This document shows, piece after piece, positions 55,302 to 64,000 of a stretch of 64,000 nt of DNA (within the stretch, counting starts at the first letter, position 1; each line of letters starts with the position of its first letter). Under the pieces are notes generated by a model that saw only the letters and a list, made by a program, of their open reading frames with translations, did not search any database and had not been told where the DNA came from. The position numbers and the translations under genes were made by a program. Source of the DNA: Photobacterium ganghwense (lineage in GTDB: Bacteria; Pseudomonadota; Gammaproteobacteria; Enterobacterales; Vibrionaceae); the NCBI RefSeq assembly GCF_003025595.1, contig NZ_PYMI01000003.1:1-64000 (forward strand), written 5' to 3'.

Positions 55302-56414
55302 ATGTACGATTTTTCGTCTTCCAAACCGACTTTATTGGTTATTGATGATATTCCTGAAAACCTCACGCTGATGTATCAGCTGTTTAAAGATGATTATAAG
55401 GTTAAAGGTGCCAACAGTGGAGCGCGTGGCATTGCCGTGGCTGAATCGGTTAATCCGGATTTGATCCTGCTTGATATTATGATGCCGGAAATGGACGGAT
55501 ACGAAGTCTGTCGTCGACTGAAGCACAATCCGGTAACGCGTGATGTTCCGGTCATCTTCCTGACCGCAAAAGTTGACCGAATTGATGAGCAAAAAGGGCT
55601 GGAGATGGGAGCTGTTGATTATGTGACGAAACCCATTAACCCGGAGATTGTAAAAGCGAGAGTTAAAACGCATGTCGCGCTTAAGATCGCTTCTGATTTG
55701 CTAAAGGGGAAAAATGAAGCTCTGGAGAAGGAGGTTGAGCGTCGCACCAGTGAAATTCTCCGGCAAAGAGAAGAGCTTCACGCGATCCAGGATGTGGCTT
55801 TCTATGCCATGGTTTCTCTGGCGGAAACCCGTGATAACGAAACCGGCAATCATATTCGGCGTACGCAAACGTACATTAAGCTTCTGGCTGAAAAACTGCG
55901 CGAGAACCCTAGTTATTCGGCAGTCTTAGATGACAACACCATTGGGCTGTTTTACAAATCGGCGCCGCTGCATGACATTGGAAAAATTGGGATCCCCGAT
56001 AATATTTTGCTCAAGAAAGGCAAGCTGACACCTGAAGAATTCGATGTGATGAAAACCCACACGACAATTGGCTTTGAAGCGATTGAAAATGCCGAAAAGA
56101 TAAGTGGTCAGCCGATGAAGTTTCTTAAATGTGCCAAAGAAATTGCGTATTCCCATCATGAATACTGGGATGGCAGTGGTTATCCGCAGGGGTTAGCAGG
56201 GAATAATATTCCGTTATCTGCCCGGTTGATGGCGGTCGCTGATGTATATGATGCATTAATCAGCAAACGGGTTTATAAACCCGCCTTTACGCACCAGGAT
56301 GCCGTCCAGCTTATCTTGTCTGGGAAGGGAACACAGTTTGATCCCGATATTGTTGATGCATTCATCGAGATAGCCGATGAGCTGTATGAAGTTTCGCTGC
56401 GATATAACAATTAA
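55302..56414 (+). CDS. Response regulator with HD-GYP c-di-GMP phosphodiesterase domain
   Basis: 370 residues. The receiver domain (about 8-125) has acidic residues VIDDIPEN, the phospho-acceptor aspartate in LILLDIMMPEMDGYEV and the lysine in VDYVTKPINPE. A coiled linker is followed by an HD-GYP domain with HDIGKIGIPDNILLKKGKL and the GYP motif in SHHEYWDGSGYPQGL. All catalytic residues appear present, so it should hydrolyse c-di-GMP under phosphorylation control. The following histidine kinase gene, 34 bp downstream, is the natural partner. Ribosome site AAAGGAG. Confidence 0.93.
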   Translation: MYDFSSSKPTLLVIDDIPENLTLMYQLFKDDYKVKGANSGARGIAVAESVNPDLILLDIMMPEMDGYEVCRRLKHNPVTRDVPVIFLTAKVDRIDEQKGLEMGAVDYVTKPINPEIVKARVKTHVALKIASDLLKGKNEALEKEVERRTSEILRQREELHAIQDVAFYAMVSLAETRDNETGNHIRRTQTYIKLLAEKLRENPSYSAVLDDNTIGLFYKSAPLHDIGKIGIPDNILLKKGKLTPEEFDVMKTHTTIGFEAIENAEKISGQPMKFLKCAKEIAYSHHEYWDGSGYPQGLAGNNIPLSARLMAVADVYDALISKRVYKPAFTHQDAVQLILSGKGTQFDPDIVDAFIEIADELYEVSLRYNN

Positions 56415-56448
56415 GTGCGTTCATCCCTTCGGATAGCCAGGAATAAAG

Positions 56449-59034
56449 ATGGAAAAATCCAAAATAAGCACCCAAGCCTGGGTATGGCGCTCAATGGTGA
56501 AAACCGGCATCATTCCCCTTATTCTGGTTGAGTCCGTGCTTATCGCGGTTTACTTGATGAGTAACCATTTCATCAGCACTGATAATATGGCGTATATTTA
56601 CCATCAGGTTAATGAAGAGCTGAAAATATCTTCTCGCCGGGAAACGGATATTATTCGGGAAAAGCTGAAAGCGGTCGAAAACTTAACGGCACTCTACCGG
56701 AGTGAAACAGAGCGAGCATTAGCGCAGCGTTTACCGGTGGATAATTTCGAATCGTTACCCGATGAATTTCCTGAGCGATTGCGGGGGCCATTGCAAAATC
56801 TATTACCAGAGCCATCAGAGTTTTCGCAAGAGCTATTACAAGAGCTACCACAAGATCTGCTCTCTGAGTTTTCCAATCTCGCGCTGAGTCGTGACGGTGT
56901 ATTGTACTCTCAGCAAGACTTGGGCGGAGCGGCTTCTTTCTATTCCGCAAAGACGGTCGACAAAGACTGGGGCAAAATTGCAAAACTGGCTCGTCTTGAT
57001 CCGATGATGAAGCAATTCAAAGAAAGCAATGAGCAGATCGCCTCGGTTTATTTCAACAGCTGGGACTCCTACAACAGAATTTATCCTTGGTTTAATACGG
57101 TTGCGCAGTACCCAAGCGATATGGATATCCCCGAGTATAACTTTTATTACTTGGCTGATGAGCAGCACAATCCCGAGCGAGGGATTGTTTGGACGGATGT
57201 GTATATCGACCCGGCTGGCCACGGCTGGATGGCATCGTCAATTGCCCCTGTGTATCGCACCGCACAAAATGGAGACCAGGGACTTCTTGAAGGTGTGGTT
57301 GGTCTGGATATCACTGTCAGTTCCATTGTTGACAGTATTCAAGAGCTGGCGGTGCCCTGGGACGGCTATGCCGTACTGGCCAGCAATACCGGTATGATCA
57401 TGGCTTTACCGCCGCAGGGGGAAGTGGATTTTGGGGTCAAGGAGCTCACGGATTACAACTACCAGCAGGCGATCAGCAAAGAAGTGTTCAAACCTGAGTC
57501 GTTTAACTTATACAAACGCGAAGACACGGCTGAGCTGAATCAGCATTTACAGCAACGTGAAGAAGGGATCACGCAAATCACGCTGAATGGCGCGAGTAAA
57601 CTGATCTCCTGGTCGACGATTCCAGAAACGCAGTGGCGGCTACTCTTGATCGTGGATGAAAATAAAATGTATTCCAAATCAAGAAGTCTGGAAGAGAAAT
57701 ACCAGCATATTGGCTATGTTCTGATCGTTGGCCTGATTTCGTTTTACTCGCTTTTCCTGATCTTCATCTGGCGTTCGTCTAAAAAAATGAGTGAGTCTAT
57801 CGCAGCGCCGTTGTCGCAAATTCAGAACATGGTGGACAGAGTCAGTACCGGGGACTTTAACGTTTCTCATGAGGGATTCAGGCTCAAAGAGATCAATGAG
57901 ACGGCCAATGCGATTATCCATATGGGGAGTAAGCTGGATACGCTGACCGCCGCGTTGAAAGAGGCGAAGCTGGAAGCTGAAAACGCTAACATGGCAAAGA
58001 GTCAGTTTATCTCCACGGTGAGCCATGAGCTTCGAACACCGCTGAACTCGATCCTCGGTATGTCGTACATCCTGTTGCATTCCGAGCTGAATAACGAGCA
58101 AAAGAGCAGTCTAATGAAAATCGACAAATCAGGGAGACATTTGCTTTCACTAATCAGTGACATACTTGATTTGTCAAAATTTGATGCGGGTAAAGTGGAA
58201 ATTGAGCATATCTCTTTTGACCTGCCGTCACTGGTGCACGATGTTCAGGATATTTTTGAATACAAGGCGAAGAAGCGGGGAGTCATAGTACACACCGAGC
58301 TAGACCGTTCCATCCCTCCATTGCTGGGCGACCCGCTCAGAATTAAACAAGTGTTGCTTAACTATGTGAGTAACGCCATTAAGTTCACCAACAATGGCGA
58401 TATTGTGATTCGTGTTGAGGTCGAAGTGCTCTCGGTGGAATCGGTACGGGTGCATTTTAGTGTGCAGGATACCGGGATTGGAATGTCTGACGCTGAACAG
58501 TCGAAGATCTTTGACAGTTACCAGCAAGCCGACTCATCAACCACGCGTAAGTACGGCGGTACTGGCCTCGGGCTTGCGATTTCCAAGCATATTGCTGAGT
58601 TAATGGGAGGAACCGTGGGCGTTGAAAGCCAATGTGGTTTAGGCAGTACCTTCTGGTTCACGATTGATCTTGCGATTGACCGCACTGGTTCAGCTGCGGA
58701 CTGTCGTTCTCATGAATTGCCAGAAATCAACATCAAACCCGTGAAACCCGTGCAGTTGCGCTGTGACAGTACCGCGATAGCAGTGTTTGAACAAAAGATA
58801 CAGTATCTGACACTGTTACTGGAAGAATATGACTTAGAGTCAGAGTATTACTACTCACAGTATCAGCAATGTTTCGATAAGCTCAATCTGGAGCTCAGCC
58901 ATAAACTTTCCGATGCGGTTGCCACGTACGATTTTGAGAAGGCTTTAGCGATCATTGCGCAATTTGGCATTGTGCTGGAGGAGTACAAAGCAGCACAAGC
59001 TTTGTCTTCTGAGCATAAGGGTATGACTTCATAA
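56449..59034 (+). CDS. Sensor histidine kinase with extracytoplasmic dCache-like domain
   Basis: 861 residues. TM1 lies near residues 17-37 ([17 protein letters not shown]). A long periplasmic sensor of about 370 residues contains Cache-type stretches ([20 protein letters not shown]). TM2 is [24 protein letters not shown] follows, then HisKA with the phospho-histidine in [16 protein letters not shown]. The ATPase domain has the N box [14 protein letters not shown] and glycine boxes VQDTGIGM and [18 protein letters not shown]. The C-terminal 100 residues are helical without a receiver. It likely signals to the HD-GYP regulator encoded just upstream. Confidence 0.92.
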   Translation: MEKSKISTQAWVWRSMVKTGIIPLILVESVLIAVYLMSNHFISTDNMAYIYHQVNEELKISSRRETDIIREKLKAVENLTALYRSETERALAQRLPVDNFESLPDEFPERLRGPLQNLLPEPSEFSQELLQELPQDLLSEFSNLALSRDGVLYSQQDLGGAASFYSAKTVDKDWGKIAKLARLDPMMKQFKESNEQIASVYFNSWDSYNRIYPWFNTVAQYPSDMDIPEYNFYYLADEQHNPERGIVWTDVYIDPAGHGWMASSIAPVYRTAQNGDQGLLEGVVGLDITVSSIVDSIQELAVPWDGYAVLASNTGMIMALPPQGEVDFGVKELTDYNYQQAISKEVFKPESFNLYKREDTAELNQHLQQREEGITQITLNGASKLISWSTIPETQWRLLLIVDENKMYSKSRSLEEKYQHIGYVLIVGLISFYSLFLIFIWRSSKKMSESIAAPLSQIQNMVDRVSTGDFNVSHEGFRLKEINETANAIIHMGSKLDTLTAALKEAKLEAENANMAKSQFISTVSHELRTPLNSILGMSYILLHSELNNEQKSSLMKIDKSGRHLLSLISDILDLSKFDAGKVEIEHISFDLPSLVHDVQDIFEYKAKKRGVIVHTELDRSIPPLLGDPLRIKQVLLNYVSNAIKFTNNGDIVIRVEVEVLSVESVRVHFSVQDTGIGMSDAEQSKIFDSYQQADSSTTRKYGGTGLGLAISKHIAELMGGTVGVESQCGLGSTFWFTIDLAIDRTGSAADCRSHELPEINIKPVKPVQLRCDSTAIAVFEQKIQYLTLLLEEYDLESEYYYSQYQQCFDKLNLELSHKLSDAVATYDFEKALAIIAQFGIVLEEYKAAQALSSEHKGMTS

Positions 59035-59067
59035 TCCTTGAGTCATCGAACATCACGTTCTGAATAA

Positions 59068-59100
59068 AAAGGTGTAAGAGAATCTCTTACACCTTTTTTG
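59068..59100 (+). terminator. Terminator of the two-component operon
   Basis: AAGGTGTAAGAG-AAT-CTCTTACACCTT hairpin, twelve pairs, followed by Ts. Confidence 0.95.
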
Positions 59101-59708
59101 TTTGGATCGGGCGGCGACCCGAGAGGCTTTGTCTGGTCTGCCTGAAGAGAACCTTTGGTGTCATCCTGAGGTTTTTTTTCAACAACTCATCTAGGTATTC
59201 GTCTGGGCATTCGTCTATTCCAACTTCTTCCTGCATACCTTTTTCATCGGCTTGATTTTACATGTCTTATCTTAAGTGTCTGAATTTAAGAGTTTTTGCT
59301 GTTTTTGTGTTAGGCGGTTTTAAGAGTGCGTTTAGCCCCAAGGCGTGTGATTTTTACAGAACTCACTGAACGTCTTTTCCTTTTTATTTAAAATAACGAC
59401 TGTTGTGTTAATTGAATTCATTGTTATAATTCGCCCGAATTACTTGAAGAAAACACTGCTCAATGGTGGTTATGCCGGCTAGAAACCAACAAGCAACGTT
59501 TTGAAAAAGTGGTTTTTTTGTCTTTTCGCGCGCAGCCCGTACCAGGATTGGTGCGGTTTTTATGCTGGAGCTGGAAAAGCTTGGCGACCAAACGGTTGGG
59601 CCAGATTCTGATGGGGATCCCTCAGGTTCAAATGGCAATTACCGTGACAGGTCATTCCGACCTTATCAATTCAGAGCATCAATTCAGGATATTGATCTGG
59701 AGAGCTGA
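59101..59708. other. Intergenic region before the second RND operon
   Basis: About 600 bp. Short overlapping frames on both strands (for example 59509-59715 plus) show no family resemblance and no ribosome site. No regulator gene for the RND operon lies here. The promoter is presumably in the AT-rich part around 59380-59440. Confidence 0.45.
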
Positions 59709-60842
59709 ATGTTAAAGAAGTATCCATTTTTCAAACTATTAATGCTGTTTTTCGTCTCAATAGCGACACTCACTGCATGTGATGATGAGGCTGTGGGTGT
59801 CCGTGAGGTTTTTTCGCGCCCGGTGAAATTATTTCAAGTGGGAGACGATAACGCTCAGCGGGTTTTCCGGTTTCCCGGCAGTGTTTCTGCTGCGAAGCAG
59901 TCAGATATGGCCTTTGAGGTGGCAGGTAAAATCACGGATTTTCTTGTTACAGAAGGAGAGTTAGTACCAGCCGGCACAGTGTTGGCAAAGCTTGATCCAA
60001 CAACCCTGGCGGCGGAACGCGATCGGGCACTCGCGGAACGCAATGCGGCTCAAGCGGATTTTGAGCGATACGAGATCGCGTTTAACCGACAGGCCGTGAC
60101 TAGGCAGCAATTGGATCTTGCGCGGCGAAATCTGGAAGTGGCAACGGCCGGGCTACGTCAAGCGAAGAAAGCGCTGGAGGATACCGTGTTACGTGCCCCG
60201 TTTACTGGCCGCATTGCGCGAAAAGTCGTGGAAGACTATGCCAATGTGCAGGCGAAGCAGACCGTGTTGATTCTGCAAACAGACGATGCCTTAGAGATGA
60301 AAGTCCACGTTTCGGAAGCGGATTGGGTGCGTAACAAGCGCGTTGAAGATATCGAAACCATCGAGATTAATTCAAATATCAGCGTTGAACTGAGTACGCT
60401 GCCCGGCGAGATGTTTCCGGCAAAAATCACGTCTTTTTCCAGCATGGCAGATCCGATAACCCGCACGTTTGAGGTAACGGTGGGGTTTGAGACACCGCAA
60501 CTTGTCAGTATCAGCCCAGGTATGACCGGAAGTGTGATTTATGAAATGCCTCACGACCCAAATAAAATTAGCCTGTTGGTGCCAACCAACGCGGTTGTCC
60601 TGGCTCAGTTTAGCTTGTTGCTGGTCCCGGAAAGTGCGGTGCTTTCCACGGCAGATAAAGTTCCCTACGTCTGGCTCTATGACAAGAAGACTGGCACGGT
60701 TTTCCAGCGGATCATCACATTGGGGGATCCGGTTGGGAACAGTATTCATGTGAAAGCGGGGCTTGAACGGGGCGACATCATTGCTGTCTCCGGGGTGCGT
60801 TCGCTGGGCGAAGGTTACCCAGTACATGCTCTGAAGGGGTGA
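59709..60842 (+). CDS. RND efflux adaptor lipoprotein
   Basis: 377 residues. Lipoprotein signal with lipobox LTAC (SIATLTACDDEAVG). Lipoyl halves are SDMAFEVAGKITDFLVTEGE and VLRAPFTGRIARKVVEDYAN, flanking a helical hairpin rich in arginine and alanine. Beta-barrel and C-terminal domains follow. It is more like the MexJ/AcrA-type lipoprotein adaptors than the first adaptor of this window. The gene ends in contact with the pump gene: its TGA falls within the first codons if the pump starts at GTG 60839. Confidence 0.88.
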   Translation: MLKKYPFFKLLMLFFVSIATLTACDDEAVGVREVFSRPVKLFQVGDDNAQRVFRFPGSVSAAKQSDMAFEVAGKITDFLVTEGELVPAGTVLAKLDPTTLAAERDRALAERNAAQADFERYEIAFNRQAVTRQQLDLARRNLEVATAGLRQAKKALEDTVLRAPFTGRIARKVVEDYANVQAKQTVLILQTDDALEMKVHVSEADWVRNKRVEDIETIEINSNISVELSTLPGEMFPAKITSFSSMADPITRTFEVTVGFETPQLVSISPGMTGSVIYEMPHDPNKISLLVPTNAVVLAQFSLLLVPESAVLSTADKVPYVWLYDKKTGTVFQRIITLGDPVGNSIHVKAGLERGDIIAVSGVRSLGEGYPVHALKG

Positions 60843-63800
60843 CAGAAATGGATTTTGCCTCAGTCGCTATTAAAAACCGTATCGTTACGCTGGTCCTTAC
60901 CGTTGTCATGTTTGTTGCCGGTTTGCACTCCTATTCAAGTATGAGTCGTCTCGAAGACCCTGAATTTACCATCAAAGATGCACTGGTTATTACCCCATAC
61001 CCAGGGGCCTCAGCGCAGGAGGTTGAGCTGGAAGTTAGCGACGAGCTGGAAAAAGCGGTACAACAGCTTGGCCAACTGGAGCGGGTGACTTCGAAATCAG
61101 AGCGGGGCTTATCAACGCTTACGGTACGCATCAAAGACAATTACGACAAAACAACCCTGCCACAGGTATGGGATGAGCTGCGCAGAAAAATCAGTGATGC
61201 GCAGAGCGATTTGCCCCCGGGGGCTGGTCAGCCCATTGTGATCGACGATTTCGGCGATGTTTACAGTATTTTCATGGTCGTGACCGGTGAAGGGTACAGT
61301 TACGCCGAACTCAAAAATTATGTCGATGACTTAAAGCGTGAGCTGTTGCTGGTGAAAGATGTTGGCAAAGTGGCCTCATTTGCTGAGCGTAGTGAAGCTG
61401 TTTATGTCGAGTTTAACCGTAACCGGATGTCACAGTTGGGCATACATCCTGACGCTATTTTGGAATCACTGCGTCAAAAAGGATTAGCGGTTGATGCAGG
61501 CCGTGCCGCACTGGGAGCCTCGTTTGTGGCGATTCAGCCAACCGGAGGGCTCCATTCTGTCGCTGATTTTGAGTCACTGCTAATTAGCAGCATCAACAAC
61601 CGGCAGATTTATCTTCGTGATATCGCCAGTGTCAAACGTGATTATGTCGATCCTATCGGCTCAGAAATTCGGTTTGATGGTCAGACGGGGATTGGCCTGG
61701 GTATCTCGACAGTCTCTGGCGGCAATGTGGTCACCATGGGAGAGGCGGTACAGGCCAAGCTGGCTGAACTGGAAAGTCAGCGTCCGTTTGGGGTGGAAAT
61801 CCGGACTATCTCGATGCAGTCAGAATCGGTCAAAGGCGCCATCTCAGGGTTCGTGAGCAGCCTGATTGAAGCGGCTGCGATTGTGGTGGGTATCCTGTTT
61901 TTATTTATGGGGCTGCGGAGCGGCCTGCTGATCGGTTTTGTGCTGGTACTGACGATTGTCAGTTCTTTCATCTTCCTGGATTCAATGGGGGTCGCGCTAG
62001 AAAGGATTTCGCTTGGGGCGCTGATCATCGCGCTGGGGATGCTGGTCGACAATGCCATTGTCGTGGTTGATGGTGTGCTGGTGCGCTTACAGCGCGGTAA
62101 ATCGGCAGAGCATGCGGCGATTGAGGTGGTTAAAGAGTCGGCCTGGCCGCTGTTGGGGGCGACGCTGATCGCGATTCTGGCTTTTGCGGCCATTGGTACT
62201 TCACAGGATGAAACCGGCGAGTATTGTCGTTCGCTGTTTCAGGTCGTCATGGTTTCCTTGCTTCTAAGCTGGGTGACAGCGGTGACGGTCACCCCGTTGC
62301 TGTGCGTGATGTTCCTGAAAGCGCCAGTAGAAGAGAACGCTGGCGTCGATCCTTATGGGAGCAGGTTTTACCTGCGCTATAAGCAACTCTTGCGGGCCTG
62401 TATTCGCCACCGATATCTCAGTTCGGCTTCGGTGATTGGGGCTTTTGCACTTTCACTCTGGGGCTTTACATTCGTTGAGCAGAACTTCCTGCCCAACGCG
62501 ACCCGTCCGCAATTTATGGTTGACTATTGGTTGCCCCAAGGGACGCATATCGACACCACCCGGAAAGATGCGGCCAAAATTGAACAGCTGTTACTGGAAC
62601 ATGAGGGAGTGACACACGTTACGACCACATTGGGAGAGGGGGCGCTACGCTTTTTGCTCACTTACCAGCCAGAGCAACCCAACAGTGCTTACGCGCAGTT
62701 TTTAGTCAGTGTTGATGATGCGGATAAGATTGGCGCATTGCTGCTAGCAATTGAGGCGCAACTGGCCAAGGCGTTCCCGGATTCGCAGGCATATGCCTCA
62801 ACATTCCAGTTAGGGCCCGGCTCCAATGGCAAGATACAGGCTAGGATCAGTGGTCCGGAACCCGCTGAACTGCGTCGCTTGGCAGAGCAGGTAGAGGCGA
62901 TTTACCGTCAGGATCCTAACACTAAGTCGATCCGAACAGACTGGCGACAAACGGTCAAAGTGGTTAGGGCTGTTCTGGCTGAGGAGCAAGCGAACATTAA
63001 CGGCATTACCCGGCCGATGGTCGCGAGTGCGATTCAGGAAGGGTTTCAGGGCGTGACGGCAGGGGTATATCGCGAAGACGATTTGATTTTACCTATTATC
63101 GTTCGTGCCGATGAAGCAACCCGAAGCCGTATCGATAATCTGGCTAACCTGCAAATCTGGAGTCCGGCAGCACAGCATATGATTCCGTTGCGACAAGTGG
63201 TGAGCGCGTTTGAAACCGGGTTTGAAGACGAAATTATTCATCGTCGTGACAGAAAAAGAACGATTACCGTGTTTGCCGACCCGATAGAAGGCAACGCGAC
63301 CAAACTGTTTGCCCGTCTTCGCCCACAGGTGGAAGCGTTACCTCTGCCACCGGGCTACACCCTGACGTGGGGCGGCGAGTATGAAGATTCGGCAAAAGCG
63401 CAGGTGGGGCTGATGGAAACCATTCCGACCTTTATGCTGGGGATGATCCTCATCACCGTGATGATGTTTAATTCTTTACGCCAGCCACTGGTTATTTGGC
63501 TCTGCGTGCCACTGGCGGTGATTGGAGTGACTGTCGGTCTTTTGGCCTCAGGCCAACCTTTTGGGTTTATGGCGTTGTTGGGCTTTCTGAGTTTAGCCGG
63601 AATGCTGATTAAGAATGCGATTGTGTTGATTGAGCAGATAAACCTGGAATGTGCCGATGGGAAAAGTTTGTTACCGGCCATTGTTGATGCTGCAGTCAGC
63701 CGCTTGCGGCCTGTTTCCATGGCGGCACTGACAACGATGCTGGGGATGGTGCCATTGATTTTAGACGTATTTTTTGCCCCGATGGCGATCACCATTATTG

Positions 63801-63889
63801 GCGGGCTGGCATTCGCGACGCTCCTGACGATGGTTGTGCTGCCAGTGTTTTATGCGTCCATTTACCGGGTACCGTCGCACCGGTTTTAA
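60839..63889 (+). CDS. RND family efflux pump, second system
   Basis: 1016-residue inner-membrane pump with twelve predicted membrane segments and two large periplasmic loops. The TM4 segment is IIALGMLVDNAIVVVDGVLV, where the second aspartate of the usual DD pair is replaced by Asn. The TM10 segment is SLAGMLIKNAIVLIEQI, with lysine. The start is either GTG at 60839 (MTEMDFAS) or ATG at 60848 (MDFASVAIKNRIVTL); the second fits family N-termini better. No outer-membrane channel is encoded nearby. The last 110 bases of the window hold no further gene. Confidence 0.9.
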   Translation: MTEMDFASVAIKNRIVTLVLTVVMFVAGLHSYSSMSRLEDPEFTIKDALVITPYPGASAQEVELEVSDELEKAVQQLGQLERVTSKSERGLSTLTVRIKDNYDKTTLPQVWDELRRKISDAQSDLPPGAGQPIVIDDFGDVYSIFMVVTGEGYSYAELKNYVDDLKRELLLVKDVGKVASFAERSEAVYVEFNRNRMSQLGIHPDAILESLRQKGLAVDAGRAALGASFVAIQPTGGLHSVADFESLLISSINNRQIYLRDIASVKRDYVDPIGSEIRFDGQTGIGLGISTVSGGNVVTMGEAVQAKLAELESQRPFGVEIRTISMQSESVKGAISGFVSSLIEAAAIVVGILFLFMGLRSGLLIGFVLVLTIVSSFIFLDSMGVALERISLGALIIALGMLVDNAIVVVDGVLVRLQRGKSAEHAAIEVVKESAWPLLGATLIAILAFAAIGTSQDETGEYCRSLFQVVMVSLLLSWVTAVTVTPLLCVMFLKAPVEENAGVDPYGSRFYLRYKQLLRACIRHRYLSSASVIGAFALSLWGFTFVEQNFLPNATRPQFMVDYWLPQGTHIDTTRKDAAKIEQLLLEHEGVTHVTTTLGEGALRFLLTYQPEQPNSAYAQFLVSVDDADKIGALLLAIEAQLAKAFPDSQAYASTFQLGPGSNGKIQARISGPEPAELRRLAEQVEAIYRQDPNTKSIRTDWRQTVKVVRAVLAEEQANINGITRPMVASAIQEGFQGVTAGVYREDDLILPIIVRADEATRSRIDNLANLQIWSPAAQHMIPLRQVVSAFETGFEDEIIHRRDRKRTITVFADPIEGNATKLFARLRPQVEALPLPPGYTLTWGGEYEDSAKAQVGLMETIPTFMLGMILITVMMFNSLRQPLVIWLCVPLAVIGVTVGLLASGQPFGFMALLGFLSLAGMLIKNAIVLIEQINLECADGKSLLPAIVDAAVSRLRPVSMAALTTMLGMVPLILDVFFAPMAITIIGGLAFATLLTMVVLPVFYASIYRVPSHRF

Positions 63890-64000
63890 CTCTTGGCAAT
63901 AACAAGTTAGTAAACGGATAATCAAGGTAAGTCAGAGGGAAACCAGAGACAGATCAGATGAAGTCCAGAGAATAAACCGGCCGGGTTTTCTTCTACAGAA

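Noticed and set aside
59509..59715. Short plus-strand frame before the second RND operon.
   Set aside because: No family resemblance, no ribosome site, and an equally long frame exists on the opposite strand.

Overview
The window looks like a chromosomal segment of a marine gammaproteobacterium of the Vibrionaceae type. This rests on gene content and order: three tRNA-Tyr genes; RND efflux operons; rluF, aroC and paired fadL genes; fadI-fadJ, sixA, smrB/prmB and queC; and the block decR-mdlA-mdlB-tesB-ybaY-atl-ffs, which follows the order known from E. coli. The species cannot be named from the sequence alone. Core genes are of moderate GC. The stretch from 36.75 to 54.6 kb is visibly more AT-rich.

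Layout. 1-443: tRNA-Tyr cluster (minus strand) with its promoter. 0.6-4.9 kb: RND adaptor and pump. 5.3-9.1 kb: an unrecognised protein, an MltC-like transglycosylase and RluF. 9.4-11.3 kb: aroC and a TRIC/UPF0126 membrane protein. 11.7-16.2 kb: two FadL-type porins and an ECF sigma factor with its DUF3379-type partner. 16.8-20.2 kb: fadIJ beta-oxidation operon with a FadR-like site. 20.6-27.9 kb: a small zinc-ribbon membrane protein, insulinase-type peptidase, sixA, a lipoprotein, smrB, prmB and queC. 28.1-36.5 kb: a cysteine desulfhydrase-like enzyme divergent from decR, then mdlAB, tesB, ybaY, atl and a membrane protein. 36,620-36,732: ffs (4.5S SRP RNA).

36,746-54,618 is a complete Tn7-like transposon of CRISPR-associated type I-F3. 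It has TGT...ACA ends (23 of 26 terminal bases match as inverted repeats) and a 5-bp target duplication AGCTT on both sides, 13 bp past the ffs 3' end. It carries tnsA-tnsB-tnsC, a Xre regulator, a cargo block (LysR/EamA pair, IS110 remnant, three hypothetical modules separated by 47-bp hairpin repeats), tniQ-cas8/5-cas7-cas6 and a short CRISPR array. There is no cas1, cas2, cas3 or second TniQ/TnsD gene. The last spacer, bounded by a diverged repeat, matches ffs at 36,667-36,698 with mismatches at every sixth position. That target lies 47 bp from the insertion point, as expected for RNA-guided homing.

Three unusual points stand out in this element. tnsB is split at a seven-A run that forms a textbook -1 slippery heptamer. 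The last 533 bp, including the whole left end and an 80-residue gene, is tandemly duplicated exactly up to the transposon terminus. The same palindrome (CTAAG-N5-CTTAG) lies upstream of both xre and the tniQ-cas operon, which suggests one Xre regulator controls both.

55.3-63.9 kb, beyond the transposon: a REC-HD-GYP c-di-GMP phosphodiesterase next to a sensor histidine kinase, then a second RND adaptor/pump pair.
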